A stretch of 64,000 bases of DNA from contig NC_084702.1 in NCBI RefSeq assembly GCF_028389875.1, forward strand, positions 70,591,582-70,655,581, read 5' to 3'. This document shows, piece by piece, positions 34,501-44,948 of the stretch. The notes beneath the pieces were generated by a model, which saw nothing but the letters and a program-made list of their open reading frames with translations, did not search any database and was not told the DNA's origin. Position 1 is the first letter of the stretch; each line of letters begins with the position of its first letter. Both the position numbers and the translations under genes were made by a program. This DNA comes from Rhea pennata (taxonomy: Eukaryota > Chordata > Aves > Rheiformes > Rheidae).

Positions 34501-37500
34501 CTAAAACTAGACAGAGGACAAGGGACTTACTCATCTACTGCAGCATTTGTAGGCACAGCATGCAGTGCTCAGGCATCTAAAATTCACCAGCTCTGAGCAT
34601 TTCCTGCCTGAACTGGAGACATGGAGATCTGAGAACCAAGCCATTGCTCAGGGCCTGTCCTGGACATATCTTAACCAGCAGATATTACAGGATCAGGACT
34701 GTCTGCTGTGCTGACCCTTTATTCCTACTCAAAGTAGCTCTAAGTCCCTGCCAACCTGATTTGTAATAGCTGTGCTGCCACAGCCTGGTGTGGACACTCG
34801 TGCCTCCAGTGCCTCCCCTGCTGCAGGGAGCACACTGACCCACTTCCCTAAAGGCAGCTGCACATGGCCACATTTGTCACACCATCCCAAAGACTATTCC
34901 TTACCCATTTGCTGGAAGGACATCCAGTGCTGTGGATGAGGCAGCAGCACCTGCCTCCACAGCTTAATTAGGGAAACTAATTAAGGGAAGCAGCAGGCAA
35001 TAAGCCAGTTCAGCCTTCCAAAAGGGCACAGTGGGGCATTCAAGCCCCAAAACAGGCAGTCCTCTTCAAAAATTTATAGCACCTTGTCCAGACCACAACA
35101 GTGCTCTTGGGGACCCAGAGCTCACCCAGCAGCCACCGCAACACCGGCTCCCGTTCGCAAGGCCAGGTCTGGGCTGCCATCCTCCAGCTCTGCTGCAGGA
35201 CAGAGCTCAGCCCAGCATCCCACTGTACACGGCGCTTGCAAGCGGGAACAGCACCCACGCCACCCAGCGTTCAGAGCGGGCTGCAGCGAGCACGGCGCCA
35301 CGGCCTCCCTACCTGGTAGTTGTGGGGGATGACAGGAGAGACCTGGCGGCAAGTGAGCACCACGTTTTGCCCGGGGAGCTCGTAGACTGTCCAGGCACGA
35401 GGGTAAAGTGCATGGTAGAAGGCATAGTGGCCACAGTAGCCCCAGTTCCAGCCCTGCAGAGTACTGGGTTTCTCCACTGACAGCACCTGCTGGTAAACTG
35501 TCTGCCCCTTGCGACGCAGACACACTGTAAACTGGAAAGGAGAGGAGGGCAAAGCGATGAGACAAGCCCAGGAGCAGAGGCCTCTACAGCACAGGCAGCT
35601 CCAATGCAGCTCACACCCCCCACCCGGCTCTCAGGCCCCACACAGACCAAGCCCTGGCTGCCTTAGGGGGCCACGCACACCCAAACCATACCCACTACAC
35701 CTACCAGAAGGAACGACTGGCAGATACTCCCACTGTGAGGCCTTCCTTTAATGAGTGTGACTCCTCCCGCCTGCATGGGCGCCCACAATCTCCAGACCTC
35801 CAACACTCAGAGGTGGGCTGCTCAGATCTTGTAAAGTCTTAGACATTCCCCCACAAGAATGAAGTCTCAGCACATCCAGCTCCTCCCTAGCTCCATATGT
35901 AGTATGAGGCTGCACAGCAGACTCCCAGACACTCCTCAACACAGGCCAGTTGGCTACACCCCTAGAAACAACAGCTCCTCTCTAGCCAGCTGGGGCACAA
36001 CAGGCTTGGAGGTGCGAGACAGCTGGGGCTGCAGAGGCACAGCCTCCAACCACTACACACTGTCACTTCAAGTAGCTCTTTCCTTACTGTCCCAGTCCTC
36101 AAGCTGGAGCATCCCGCTTGGCCCCACCTGCCCTGAACTCTTGCTCAGAGGGCAATGTGCTAAAAAGCCCTGCCAGGATGACACTGCCTGGTTCGCCAAA
36201 CACCCACCTAGGAGGCAAAGCAGGGAGCAGACCTCCAATGCTCATGTCCAAGACTACTCACTGCTCAGCTGCCAATCTGGTGTCAGCACTGCTGCTTTAC
36301 AGCACCAGCCTTCCACCCTGGGGCAGCGGTAAGACTCAGCCTGCCTGGCCTACGCTAAAAAGTGCTGTCAAGCATAGAGGGGACGGGGCTGGAAGACAGT
36401 TGCACCTACCTGGTTAGCGATGACCGTTTCGTAATGGTAAATCCCAGGATTTAGCTGCCAGCGGCAGAACTCGCCCCGCCAGCCGCGGGTGATGGTGCCT
36501 CCCCCGATCCCGCCCAGCGGGCACCCTGGCAAACACAGAAATCATCACTCCTGTTCTTCCTTGCGGTACTGCACACAGCAGGCTTTAGCTCAATCTCCCT
36601 CTGCAGCTTTGAGGGCCTCTAAGAACTGCCCATACCTCTAGCATGTTGGCTGCCCCCCACACATCCTTTTCCCGGTCAGCAGCACCCATACTGCTCCCAA
36701 CACACCAGAGTGCCTGCCCTACAGGAGGCCCTGCTCCTCACATCAGCTCCGGAAAAACCTGCACCTCCAGCCTGGTGCCCCGTCCTATCACTCTTCTCCT
36801 ATTTCAGCCTAACCACAGAAGCCTGGGGAGGTCCCAGCAGCCTTACCACCAGCGCCTGGCGCAACTCCAGGACCTGGGGTAAATACTGGCATTCCCCTCC
36901 ACACGAACCCAGTGCCCAAACTGTAGGCTCACCATAGATCTGCTGTAGAGGGACTGCACTTAAGAGGTCAATGAATGGATATTTCTTCTCTAGGCGGGTT
37001 TTCTTGTACCACCATCTGAAATATCTGCAAGGAAAGAGAGGTATGAAAAGATATGGGAGCTACTCTCACTGCCCCTTCTCCATCACTACTCTGGAGCATG
37101 TGGCTGCCATATGTTCCAGCTCCTCCTCCTGTACAGATGCACAAATGCCTCACAGGAACCTCTGGGCCCCATGGGCAGTGTGTGACAGCTCCTGCTCCTG
37201 AGATCTTGCTGCACTGCAGATGGGTCAGGAAACACTCGCAGCAGAGCAACTCTCAGGCTCACCCTGAGCCACAGCCTATGTACAAGGGCATGGTGAAAAA
37301 ACAGTGCTGCAATACGTGGGCAGAGATCAAGGCCCACGCTCCCCACTCAGCTCCCCTGCCTGTGCAGGGCCAGGAAGCTTTCCCAGCTCAAAGCATTACC
37401 AGCTGTCCCTCCAAGAAGTGGGAGTGAACACAACCAGCACCACCATACCTGGTACTGCGCACCCTGGTAAAGAGTCTCAGAGCTGAGGTACAAGCCCAGA

Positions 37501-40500
37501 GGAAGCCATATCCTCCTCCTCTGAGGAGGCAAACCTTGCTCTTCCACCTCCACGCTCCTGTTGCAATGCGCTGTCCAGCTACATCCAAGTGCTATGTCTC
37601 TGCAGGTGGCTGGTATCGGGGACAAGTACCTTAGGACAGACAGCACTCGCTCTCTGGATCCAGGAAGTTCATCCCAGCTTGCATGCTACACAAGCGAGAC
37701 ACAAATACACACACACCCTGGTGGTGGAGCCAGGCACTACCATCAGATAACTTCTCACCCGAAGGCCTGGGAATCAAGAGATCCAGACAGTGGAGCAAAC
37801 AGAGGAGCACACCCAGACCTGGATGTGCCAGCACCACTCCAGGCAATAAGAATAGGGCTGGATTGCCAAGGAGTCACTCATAAAAGAGATTGGCTTTGGC
37901 TAATTAACTGCCCAAGTTAAGTCTTTCAGCTAAATAAAGTTAGCACGCATAAAATAGCTGCCAGACTGAAAGAAGCTGCTGAACTTGAAGGAACAGACAG
38001 GAGAGACTGAACTGGAAGCACCGCCAGAGCAGGCCCAGTTCCCAAGCAGACAAGTAGCAAGCACTGTCCTCAGCCAAGAGTGGCCACCAGGTGCTGCGCT
38101 ATGAAGCCACAGAGAGGGCTGCTTGTGTAGGATGGCTGGCACAAACGTGAGAAAAGCGCTGCGGCCAGGAGCACCCAGCCTGGCCCACTCCAACGGGACA
38201 CCAGGGTCCCATACTGCCACGCTAGCAGGATGCTGAGGACAGTCCCATATAGCAAGGGGAATCTGGCAGCAGAAATCCCCTCTGGAGCATACCTCCCACC
38301 CCAGCTTCAAGGAGGAAGAGAGACCCTACTCACCTGTAGCCCCTCTCCCCCCGCTATCACCAGTGGCACAGAGATGACAACAGCCACAAACATCAGCACC
38401 AAAGTGAATTTAGGGGCAATCTAATACAGCAAACACTCCAGCTGCTCTGTGCTCTCTCCATCCTTCAGTGCCCTTCACAAAGGAGCAAGAACTGGTTTTG
38501 GTAAGCCAGGACACAAGTCATCAACATCACAACACTCTCCATCTTTACTCAGTAAAGGAACTCATCTGCCTTTTTGGCCACACAGCCACTGCACCTTCAC
38601 CTTTATTCACCAATTTCTAAGGTCCCCAAAATCCCTCTCAGATTTGCATTTTCCAGGATGCAATCTTATGCGATCCAATTGCAGCCCACCCTCCTATTCC
38701 AACATATTTAACTTCATATCTATTTGGGGACACTTCAGCCGAAGGAGCCCTGCACACCAAGAGAACCAGCCTGGCCTGTGGAGCTGCCCTGAATCAGCAC
38801 CTGCCGCTATCTTTGTCTCATCAGCTGCAACTGCTCTTCTCGCAGCTGAAACAGCTCTGACTACACCACTGACGCGAGTTTTTGGCACTAGGTCCTCTCA
38901 AGGAAGAGCTTTTTAAACCAGCATCAGAGAACTTCTCCAGCTTGAGCTATTTTGTTATCTCAACAGCAAACTCCTCCTCAGTTCTCCCCCCCCCCACCAT
39001 CACATATCATGCGGTTGAATCCCTGCATAATCCTGCCAATTATCAACAACTCTCACAGGGCTGCAAAATCATCAGGAGAAAGTCTTCATGTTCTGTAATG
39101 CTTGAAGACATGCCAGGGCTGGGGGGCATTCTTTTCCATTCAAATTGGCAGTGGAATTAAAACCTGTCCAAACATCACCCAGCTTTCTCTATTATTCCAG
39201 ATCTATGTTGCAAACATCTTCCAGAACGTATCAGCCACCCTCTAGCGCAGCACAAGGCCCTCTCCAGAGACCCTCCACCCCTGCCAGCGCAGCATCCACC
39301 TGTCTCCCCGCACCAAGAGCCTTCGCACGTGCCAGAGGGCAAAGTTTCCCAACTACTTTTTCTTTGCATGTTTGCAGCTGTGTTTCAATGAAGGAATTAT
39401 CCTATGAACCCTGATTAACACGTAGGCCTAAAAACTGTGTCCCAGAGCTTTCAATACTCCAGTCATGCCATGCAGCACTTGTCTGGGCTGCAGGAGGAGG
39501 GGTGAGGAACAGAGGACACCTGTCAGAGGTTCAGCACAACAGTGACGCACGAACCCAAATCAGCCTAGGATGCTCCTCCCACAGTCCTGGACTTTCTTGG
39601 CCAAAAACATGTTGCAATCCCAAGGCTATCTCGGCACTCCCTGGAGGTTCAAGGGCCTGCAACAGGTGAGGTTTCTGCTTCTGGTGTTCCAAGGCACAGC
39701 ACCATCCTGCCATAGGTGCCCCAAGAAAGGAGCTGCTACTCACTCTGCCCTAAGCAAGTGGGGAGCAATCACAGTTCATTTGAACATCTGCAACAGGAGA
39801 GACCATCCCAACCTGTAGGGTTTCAGAGACTGAAATCCAGGGGATCAAGTGCTAGGCTTCTCTCGCAGCACCATCTCCTGGGTTTTAGTTGGTTGGCTGT
39901 CCTGTGGCAAGAGTACACCCCAAAAAACATTGTACAGGCCCTGGTCCTACAAGAATGTTAGGAGCTGCTGAACAACTGGGGCCAGCGGCCTAGAATTGTC
40001 TTCAACACTGACATTTTCAATGGCACGAGGGAAAGGACCCTGTTGACACAGCATTCTCGATAAGTAGTCCAGGACTCCTTGTTCAAAGGCCAGAAGAGCC
40101 ATTGCAGCCATCCACATAGCACATACTACAGTGACCCAGCCTGACGCTCCCACACCCAGCCTCATGCTCCCACACCCCGCCCGTTTCCTGGTTGAGCTCT
40201 TCTAGACAGATGTATTGGTTCTGGCTCACACCTATGTCCTGGACATTTCCCTCATGTCCTCACATCAACTAGTCCCTCATTAATCAACACCACTTGGACC
40301 CACCTCTCCTTTGCTTGCTGGACAGGAGCCCCATTACAAGGAAGCTTTGCCTTCTGCAGATACTTTGAGATCATAAACAATCTACCTTGTAAGTCTGAGC
40401 AGAGCAAGAGCCAATAGCTTCTTTTTCCTTGGTTTCTTGCTGAAAAGAAAAGTCACCACAACACACACTGAGCTCAAGTCACTATTGACCTGCAGTTGCT

Positions 40501-42565
40501 GTTTTTCCAACAACCCTTATCTACCACATACTACACGTGACCCACGCTCTCAGTTTCCAGATACTCAGGCTTGCATTAGGGATGTTAGAATATATGTTGC
40601 TCAGGTAAAAACCAGCATGCACCATAATACAAAGCAATCCATTATCTGCCTCTTCATCAGGTTTTGCACGGACTAGCTTCACAGGCAGCAACCTTCAGCA
40701 GCCTTTCATAAGTCCACCTCGCAGCTTCCTGCCTTGAACACAGGAACACCTTCTTCCCTGCCCCCAACCATCAGGAGGAGGGCAGGAGCAGGAAAAAGAG
40801 CTCAGAAAACAAAGGTGATAAACGCAGAGCAAGCACAAGCAAATAAATTACACTGCCATCCATTCCAATGTCAACTTTGATGATTGCATAATACTGCTCT
40901 TTGAACACTGACAATTTTACAAGCACAGCTTTTCAAGGTTAAAGTACTGTTTTCCATATACATTTTTCCTGCTTGCTTATGGCACATGATAGCTCAAAGC
41001 TGGCTCTGCTGTGCTTCAGAAGAACTCCTGTACACCCGAGGGGCTATAGTTCACAGCATTTCAAAATATTTTTAATGTGTATGTTTTATCTCCACAATCT
41101 GCCAAAAGAAAGTTGTCTTATGCAACACAACAAACACATGATGCTGTCTAGGGAAGAAGCTCTGAGACAACACTGACAGATACCAGCAGAAAACCTTGAA
41201 GGTGGAAGAAAGTGGGGAACATCCTCTCCCAGGGGCTGCTCCCTGCAATCACCGCAAAAGCAAAGTACCCACCAGCCAGCACCCGACACTACCTCCGGCG
41301 TCCGCGCTCTCCTTTCGGGAGAGCCCAGGCTGCAGAACATCTGCAAGAGCTTTGCACGCTCCCTAAGCCTGCCGAGTGCGCTCTGGGACGCCACCTCCAC
41401 CACCGGCTCTGCCAGAAGAGCAGTCCTACCAGTGCTCCCGCTGCTCGCGCCAGGGAGCCGGGCAGCCGCGGCGCTGGCAGCTGTCTCCTTCTCCGCAGCA
41501 TCCACCTCTTTTCCTAGCGCAGCCCTACCCTCGCTGTACCCGCAGGTTTCGGCTGCCTCCCCCGGACGACGCCCCTCTCGTCGGGCGGCGCGTGGGGGTT
41601 TGGGTGAAGCCCGCTCCTCACGGGAAGGATCTCGTGGACGTGCGTCCCTGGCGTGCCGAGTCAGGGCCAGGAGAGCAGCTCGGCTCCACGCTTCGGTCCG
41701 CAGAGCCTGTTTCCCACGGGCAGCCTGCCCACGGCCCCCGTGCCAGCCCGGGGCCGCACGCACCAGGCAGGGCGTGCGCACCCCCCCCAGGCCTGGCCCC
41801 GAGCTGGGAGCCACCTCCCTGCCCCCCAGCCTTGCCCCCACTGTGCCCCTGGCCTCCCCATGCAGCCCTCCACGCCGATGGACACCATCCCCACACCCTA
41901 CAGCCCCCCACCTGCCCCACAGATGTCCACATGAGGGTGCACAGGCCACCCCACATGCACAGTGTTCCCTGCACCTGGGGTCACACACACATACCATGTC
42001 ACCTGCAACCACCCCACACCTCCTATATCCTGTCACCCAGGGCCACCCCACCACGCTCTGTCACCCAGGGCCACCCCACAGCCCCAATACCCTGTCACCC
42101 AGGGCCACTCCACCACGCTCTGCCCCATAGGGCCACCCCACCATTCCCTATACCCTGTCACCCAGGGCCACCCCACCACGCTCTGCCCCATAGGGCCACC
42201 CCACAGCCCCCACACCCCATCCCCTAGGGCCACCCAACAGCCCCCACACCCCGTCCTCTAGGGCCACCCCACCGTGCCCTGTCCCCCGGAGCCACCCCCC
42301 GCCCCTCACGCGCCCTGCCCCCGGGCCCCCCCACGCCCCGTCCCCGCAGCCCGAGGCCCGCCGCCCCCAGCCCGGCCTCCCCCCCGTACCGCAAGCCGAG
42401 GCCGACGTGCCGCAGGACGTCGGCGAGCGGCACGTCGGAGGCGCAGTACGGCTGCCGCCGCTCCTCGAAGCGGTGCGCCAGGCAGAGGCGCCAGCCGGCC
42501 GCCGCCACGCCGCGGCCCCGCGCCGCGCCCTCGTAGCGCCGCATCAGCGCCCCCGCGTCCGCCAT
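22562..42565 (-). CDS. GBA2: Non-lysosomal glucosylceramidase (GH116)
   Basis: Hydrolyses glucosylceramide to glucose and ceramide at the cytosolic face of ER/Golgi and plasma membranes. Seventeen coding exons, all with GT/AG borders and continuous frame: 42390-42565, 36933-37024, 36410-36525, 35313-35531, 33079-33318, 32356-32458, 30629-30782, 29910-30035, 29285-29469, 28861-28965, 27718-27825, 27175-27326, 26875-26981, 26568-26710, 26060-26175, 22888-23079, 22562-22792. Sum 2565 bases, 854 residues plus stop. The N-terminal beta-sandwich domain (about residues 60-400) is followed by the alpha-barrel domain with [60 protein letters not shown] and [10 protein letters not shown]. The catalytic pair should be Glu470 (YLEG) and Asp620 (QTYD): the 150-residue spacing equals human Glu527/Asp677. 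The start has a strong Kozak context (GCGGCCATGG) and the chain begins near human residue 70, so the mammalian N-terminal extension is missing. Intron 1 (5.4 kb) and intron 15 (3 kb) are the largest. Shares a head-to-head promoter with RGP1. Confidence 0.97.
23172..23330 (-). mobile_element. Possible ancient CR1-like remnant
   Basis: In GBA2 intron 15. AGATTTTAGACTAGAAGAG followed by ACCATTGTTG and, further on, ATCAAACCCATTGC recalls the 3' region of old CR1 families shared with turtles and crocodilians. Heavily decayed; ends are guesses. Confidence 0.25.
28047..28118 (+). repeat. Inverted repeat arm 1 in GBA2 intron 10
   Basis: Seventy-two bases that match the reverse complement of 28466-28537 with six mismatches and no gap (about 92%). 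Weak similarity may continue another ten to fifteen bases outward. The arms could form a hairpin with a 347-base loop. Confidence 0.9.
28291..28465 (-). mobile_element. CR1 LINE 3' fragment in GBA2 intron 10
   Basis: About 175 bases of CR1 tail (GGTTGAGGCTGGAAGGGATC, GGGTCACCTAGAGCATG, TTTTGAATATCTCCAGAGAA) on the minus strand. Its truncated 5' end abuts inverted repeat arm 2 exactly. More diverged than the element at 2232-3115. Confidence 0.9.
28466..28537 (-). repeat. Inverted repeat arm 2 in GBA2 intron 10
   Basis: Reverse-complement partner of 28047-28118. It begins at the base where CR1 similarity ends. Confidence 0.9.
42020..42300. repeat. ~30-bp minisatellite in GBA2 intron 1
   Basis: About nine imperfect units of CACCCAGGGCCACCCCAC type, alternating 28 to 38 bases, ending some 90 bases from the exon 1 donor. 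On the gene strand it is G-rich with runs of GGG. Confidence 0.85.
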
Positions 42566-43193
42566 GGCCGCCGCCGCCGCCGCCGCGCGCCCCGCGCCGC
42601 GCGCGCCCTTTTCACCGCCCGCCTCCCCGCCCCGCCCCGCCCGCGCCCTCCGGGCACGGCGCGCCGCGCCCCGCCCCGCCCGCCGGCAGCCGCCAAGCCG
42701 GCCCGAGCGGGGCCCGAGCGGGGCCCGAGCTGTGCCGAGCGCGGCCCGAGCGGAGCCGAGCGCGGCCCGAGCGGGGCCCGAGCTGAGCCGAGCGCGGCCC
42801 GAGCTGAGCCGAGCGCGGCCCGAGCTGAGCCGAGCGCGGCCCGAGCGCGGCCCGAGCGCGGCCCGAGCGCGGCCCGAGCTGTGCCGAGCGGGGCCCGAGC
42901 GCGGCCCGAGCGGAGCCCGAGCGCGGCCCGAGCGGAGCCGAGCGCGGCTCGAGCGGGGCCGAGCGCGGCCCGAGCGGGGCCCGAGCGGGGCCGAGCGCGG
43001 CCCGAGCGGGGCCGAGCGCGGTCCGAGCGGGGCCGAGCGCGGCCCGAGCGGGGCCCGAGCGGAGCCGAGCGCGGCCCAAGCGGGACCCGAGCGGAGCCGA
43101 GCGGGGCCCGAGCGCTGCCGAGCGTTGGCGGGGAAGCCGGGCCCGGAGCGGCGCGGAGCGTGTGGGACGGCGAGCGGGGCGCGTTGCGGGGCG
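42566..43193. promoter_or_regulatory. Bidirectional GBA2/RGP1 promoter and RGP1 leader exon
   Basis: About 630 bases, almost pure G and C and dense in CpG, separate the GBA2 start codon from the first RGP1 donor (GCG followed by GTGAGTG at 43194). There is no TATA box, as expected for a CpG-island promoter of two broadly expressed genes. RGP1 exon 1 is non-coding and ends at 43193; its start cannot be read from sequence. Confidence 0.75.
42705..43130. repeat. Short-unit GC array in the shared promoter
   Basis: Some forty imperfect copies of GAGCGGGGCC / GAGCGCGGCCC (10 to 11 bases, some 5 or 6) lie in tandem within the divergent promoter. Both strands stay open in several frames for this reason, so long reading frames here are not genes. 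Confidence 0.93.
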
Positions 43194-43369
43194 GTGAGTG
43201 GGTCCGGGGCGTCCCGGGAGGGGGCAGCGCGGGCTGTGCGGCCGTGTGCCGCGGCCGGGGCGGTCCCTAACACCCCCCAGGCGCGTTTGCGGCAGGGTGT
43301 TTACAGCCGGGGCTGTCCCTGCCCCCGGGGGGAGGGGGCAGCGCTGCCCCTGCCCCTGCCCCCGAGCGT

Positions 43370-44690
43370 GCGAGTGTGAGTGTGCGACCAGGCTGTCCCT
43401 GCTCCCCCTGTGCCTGTGTGTGTGTGTGAGTGTGAGTGTGCGACCAGGCTGTCCGTGCTCCCCCTGTGCCTGTGTGTGTGTGAGTGTGAGTGTGCGACCA
43501 GGCTGTCCGTGCACCCCCTGTACCTGTGTGTGTGTGAGTGTGAGTGTGCGACCAGGCTGTCCGTGCACCCCCTGTACCTGTGTGTGTGTGAGTGTGAGTG
43601 TGCGACCAGGCTGTCCGTGCTCCCCCTGTGCCTGTGTGTGTGTGAGTGTGAGTGTGCGACCAGGCTGTCCGTGCTCCCCCTGTACCTGTGTGTGTGTGTG
43701 AGTGTGAGTGTGCGACCAGGCTGTCCCTGCTCCCCCTGTGCCTGTGTGTGTGTGTGAGTGTGAGTGTGCGACCAGGCTGTCCGTGCACCCCCTGTACCTG
43801 TGTGTGTGTGTGTGTGTGACCAGGCTGTCCCTGCTCCCCCTGTACCTGTGTGTGTGTGAGTGTGTGTGTGTGCGACCAGGCTGTCCGTGCTCCCCCTGTA
43901 CCTGTGTGTGTGTGTGAGTGTGAGTGTGCGACCAGGCTGTCCGTGCTCCCCCTGTACCTGTGTGTGTGTGAGTGTGTGTGTGTGCGACCAGGCTGTCCGT
44001 GCTCCCCCTGTACCTGTGTGTGTGTGTGAGTGTGAGTGTGCGACCAGGCTGTCCGTGCTCCCCCTGTACCTGTGTGTGTGTGAGTGTGTGTGTGTGTGAC
44101 CAGGCTGTCCGTGCTCCCCCTGTACCTGTGTGTGTGTGTGAGTGTGAGTGTGCGACCAGGCTGTCCCTGCTCCCCCTGTGCCTCTGTGTGAGTGTGAGTG
44201 TGCGACCAGGCTGTCCGTGCACCCCCTGTACCTGTGTGTGTGTGTGAGTGTGAGTGTGCGACCAGGCTGTCCCTGCTCCCCCTGTGCCTGTGTGTGTGTG
44301 TGAGTGTGAGTGTGCGACCAGGCTGTCCCTGCTCCCCCTGTACCTGTGTGTGTGTGAGTGTGTGTGTGTGTGACCAGGCTGTCCCTGCTCCCCCTGTGCC
44401 TGTGTGTGTGTGAGTGTGTGTGTGTGTGACCAGGCTGTCCCAGCTCCCCCTGTACCTGTGTGTGTGAGTGTGTGTGAGTGTGTGACCAGGCTGTCCCAGC
44501 TCCCCCTGTACCTGTGTGTGTGAGTGTGTGTGAGTGTGTGACCAGGCTGTCCCTGCTCCCCCTGTACCTGTGTGTGTGAGTGTGTGTGAGTGTGTGACCA
44601 GGCTGTCCCTGCTCCCCCTGTACCTGTGTGTGTGAGTGTGTGTGTGACCAGGCTGTCCCTCTTTTTCTGGTACCTGTGTGTGTGTGGCCT
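43370..44690. repeat. 54-57-bp GT-rich minisatellite in RGP1 intron 1
   Basis: About 24 units in tandem. Each holds GCGACCAGGCTGTCC, then GTGCTCCCCCTGTACC, then a variable (GT)n with one or two A interruptions. Units differ mainly in the length of the GT tract and in single bases. It fills most of the 1.7-kb intron and yields false cysteine-rich and His/Thr-rich frames. Confidence 0.97.
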
Positions 44691-44948
44691 GGGCTGACCC
44701 TCACTCCGCAGTACACGTGTTCATGCCTACAGCCAGTGCGCTCTCTGACCCGCCTGAAGACACGTGTGTGCCTGTGGCCGGGGCTGTCACTGACCCCTGT
44801 GTGCAGCGCGTACGACTGGGGCTCCCCCTCACTTCCCTGTGTGCGTCCGCAGAGCCCCGCTGCTCGCGGCTCCCCACTGTAGAGCCTCCAGCCCGCTCTC
44901 CATACGCATCGTTTCTTTTGGCAGGTGCGTAGCGGAGCCGTCCAAGCC

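Noticed and set aside
42390-43273. Upstream extension of the GBA2 frame to an earlier Met at 43273
   Set aside because: The frame stays open only through the GC array. The extension has repeat composition and no similarity to the mammalian N-terminus, and it would run through the RGP1 leader exon.
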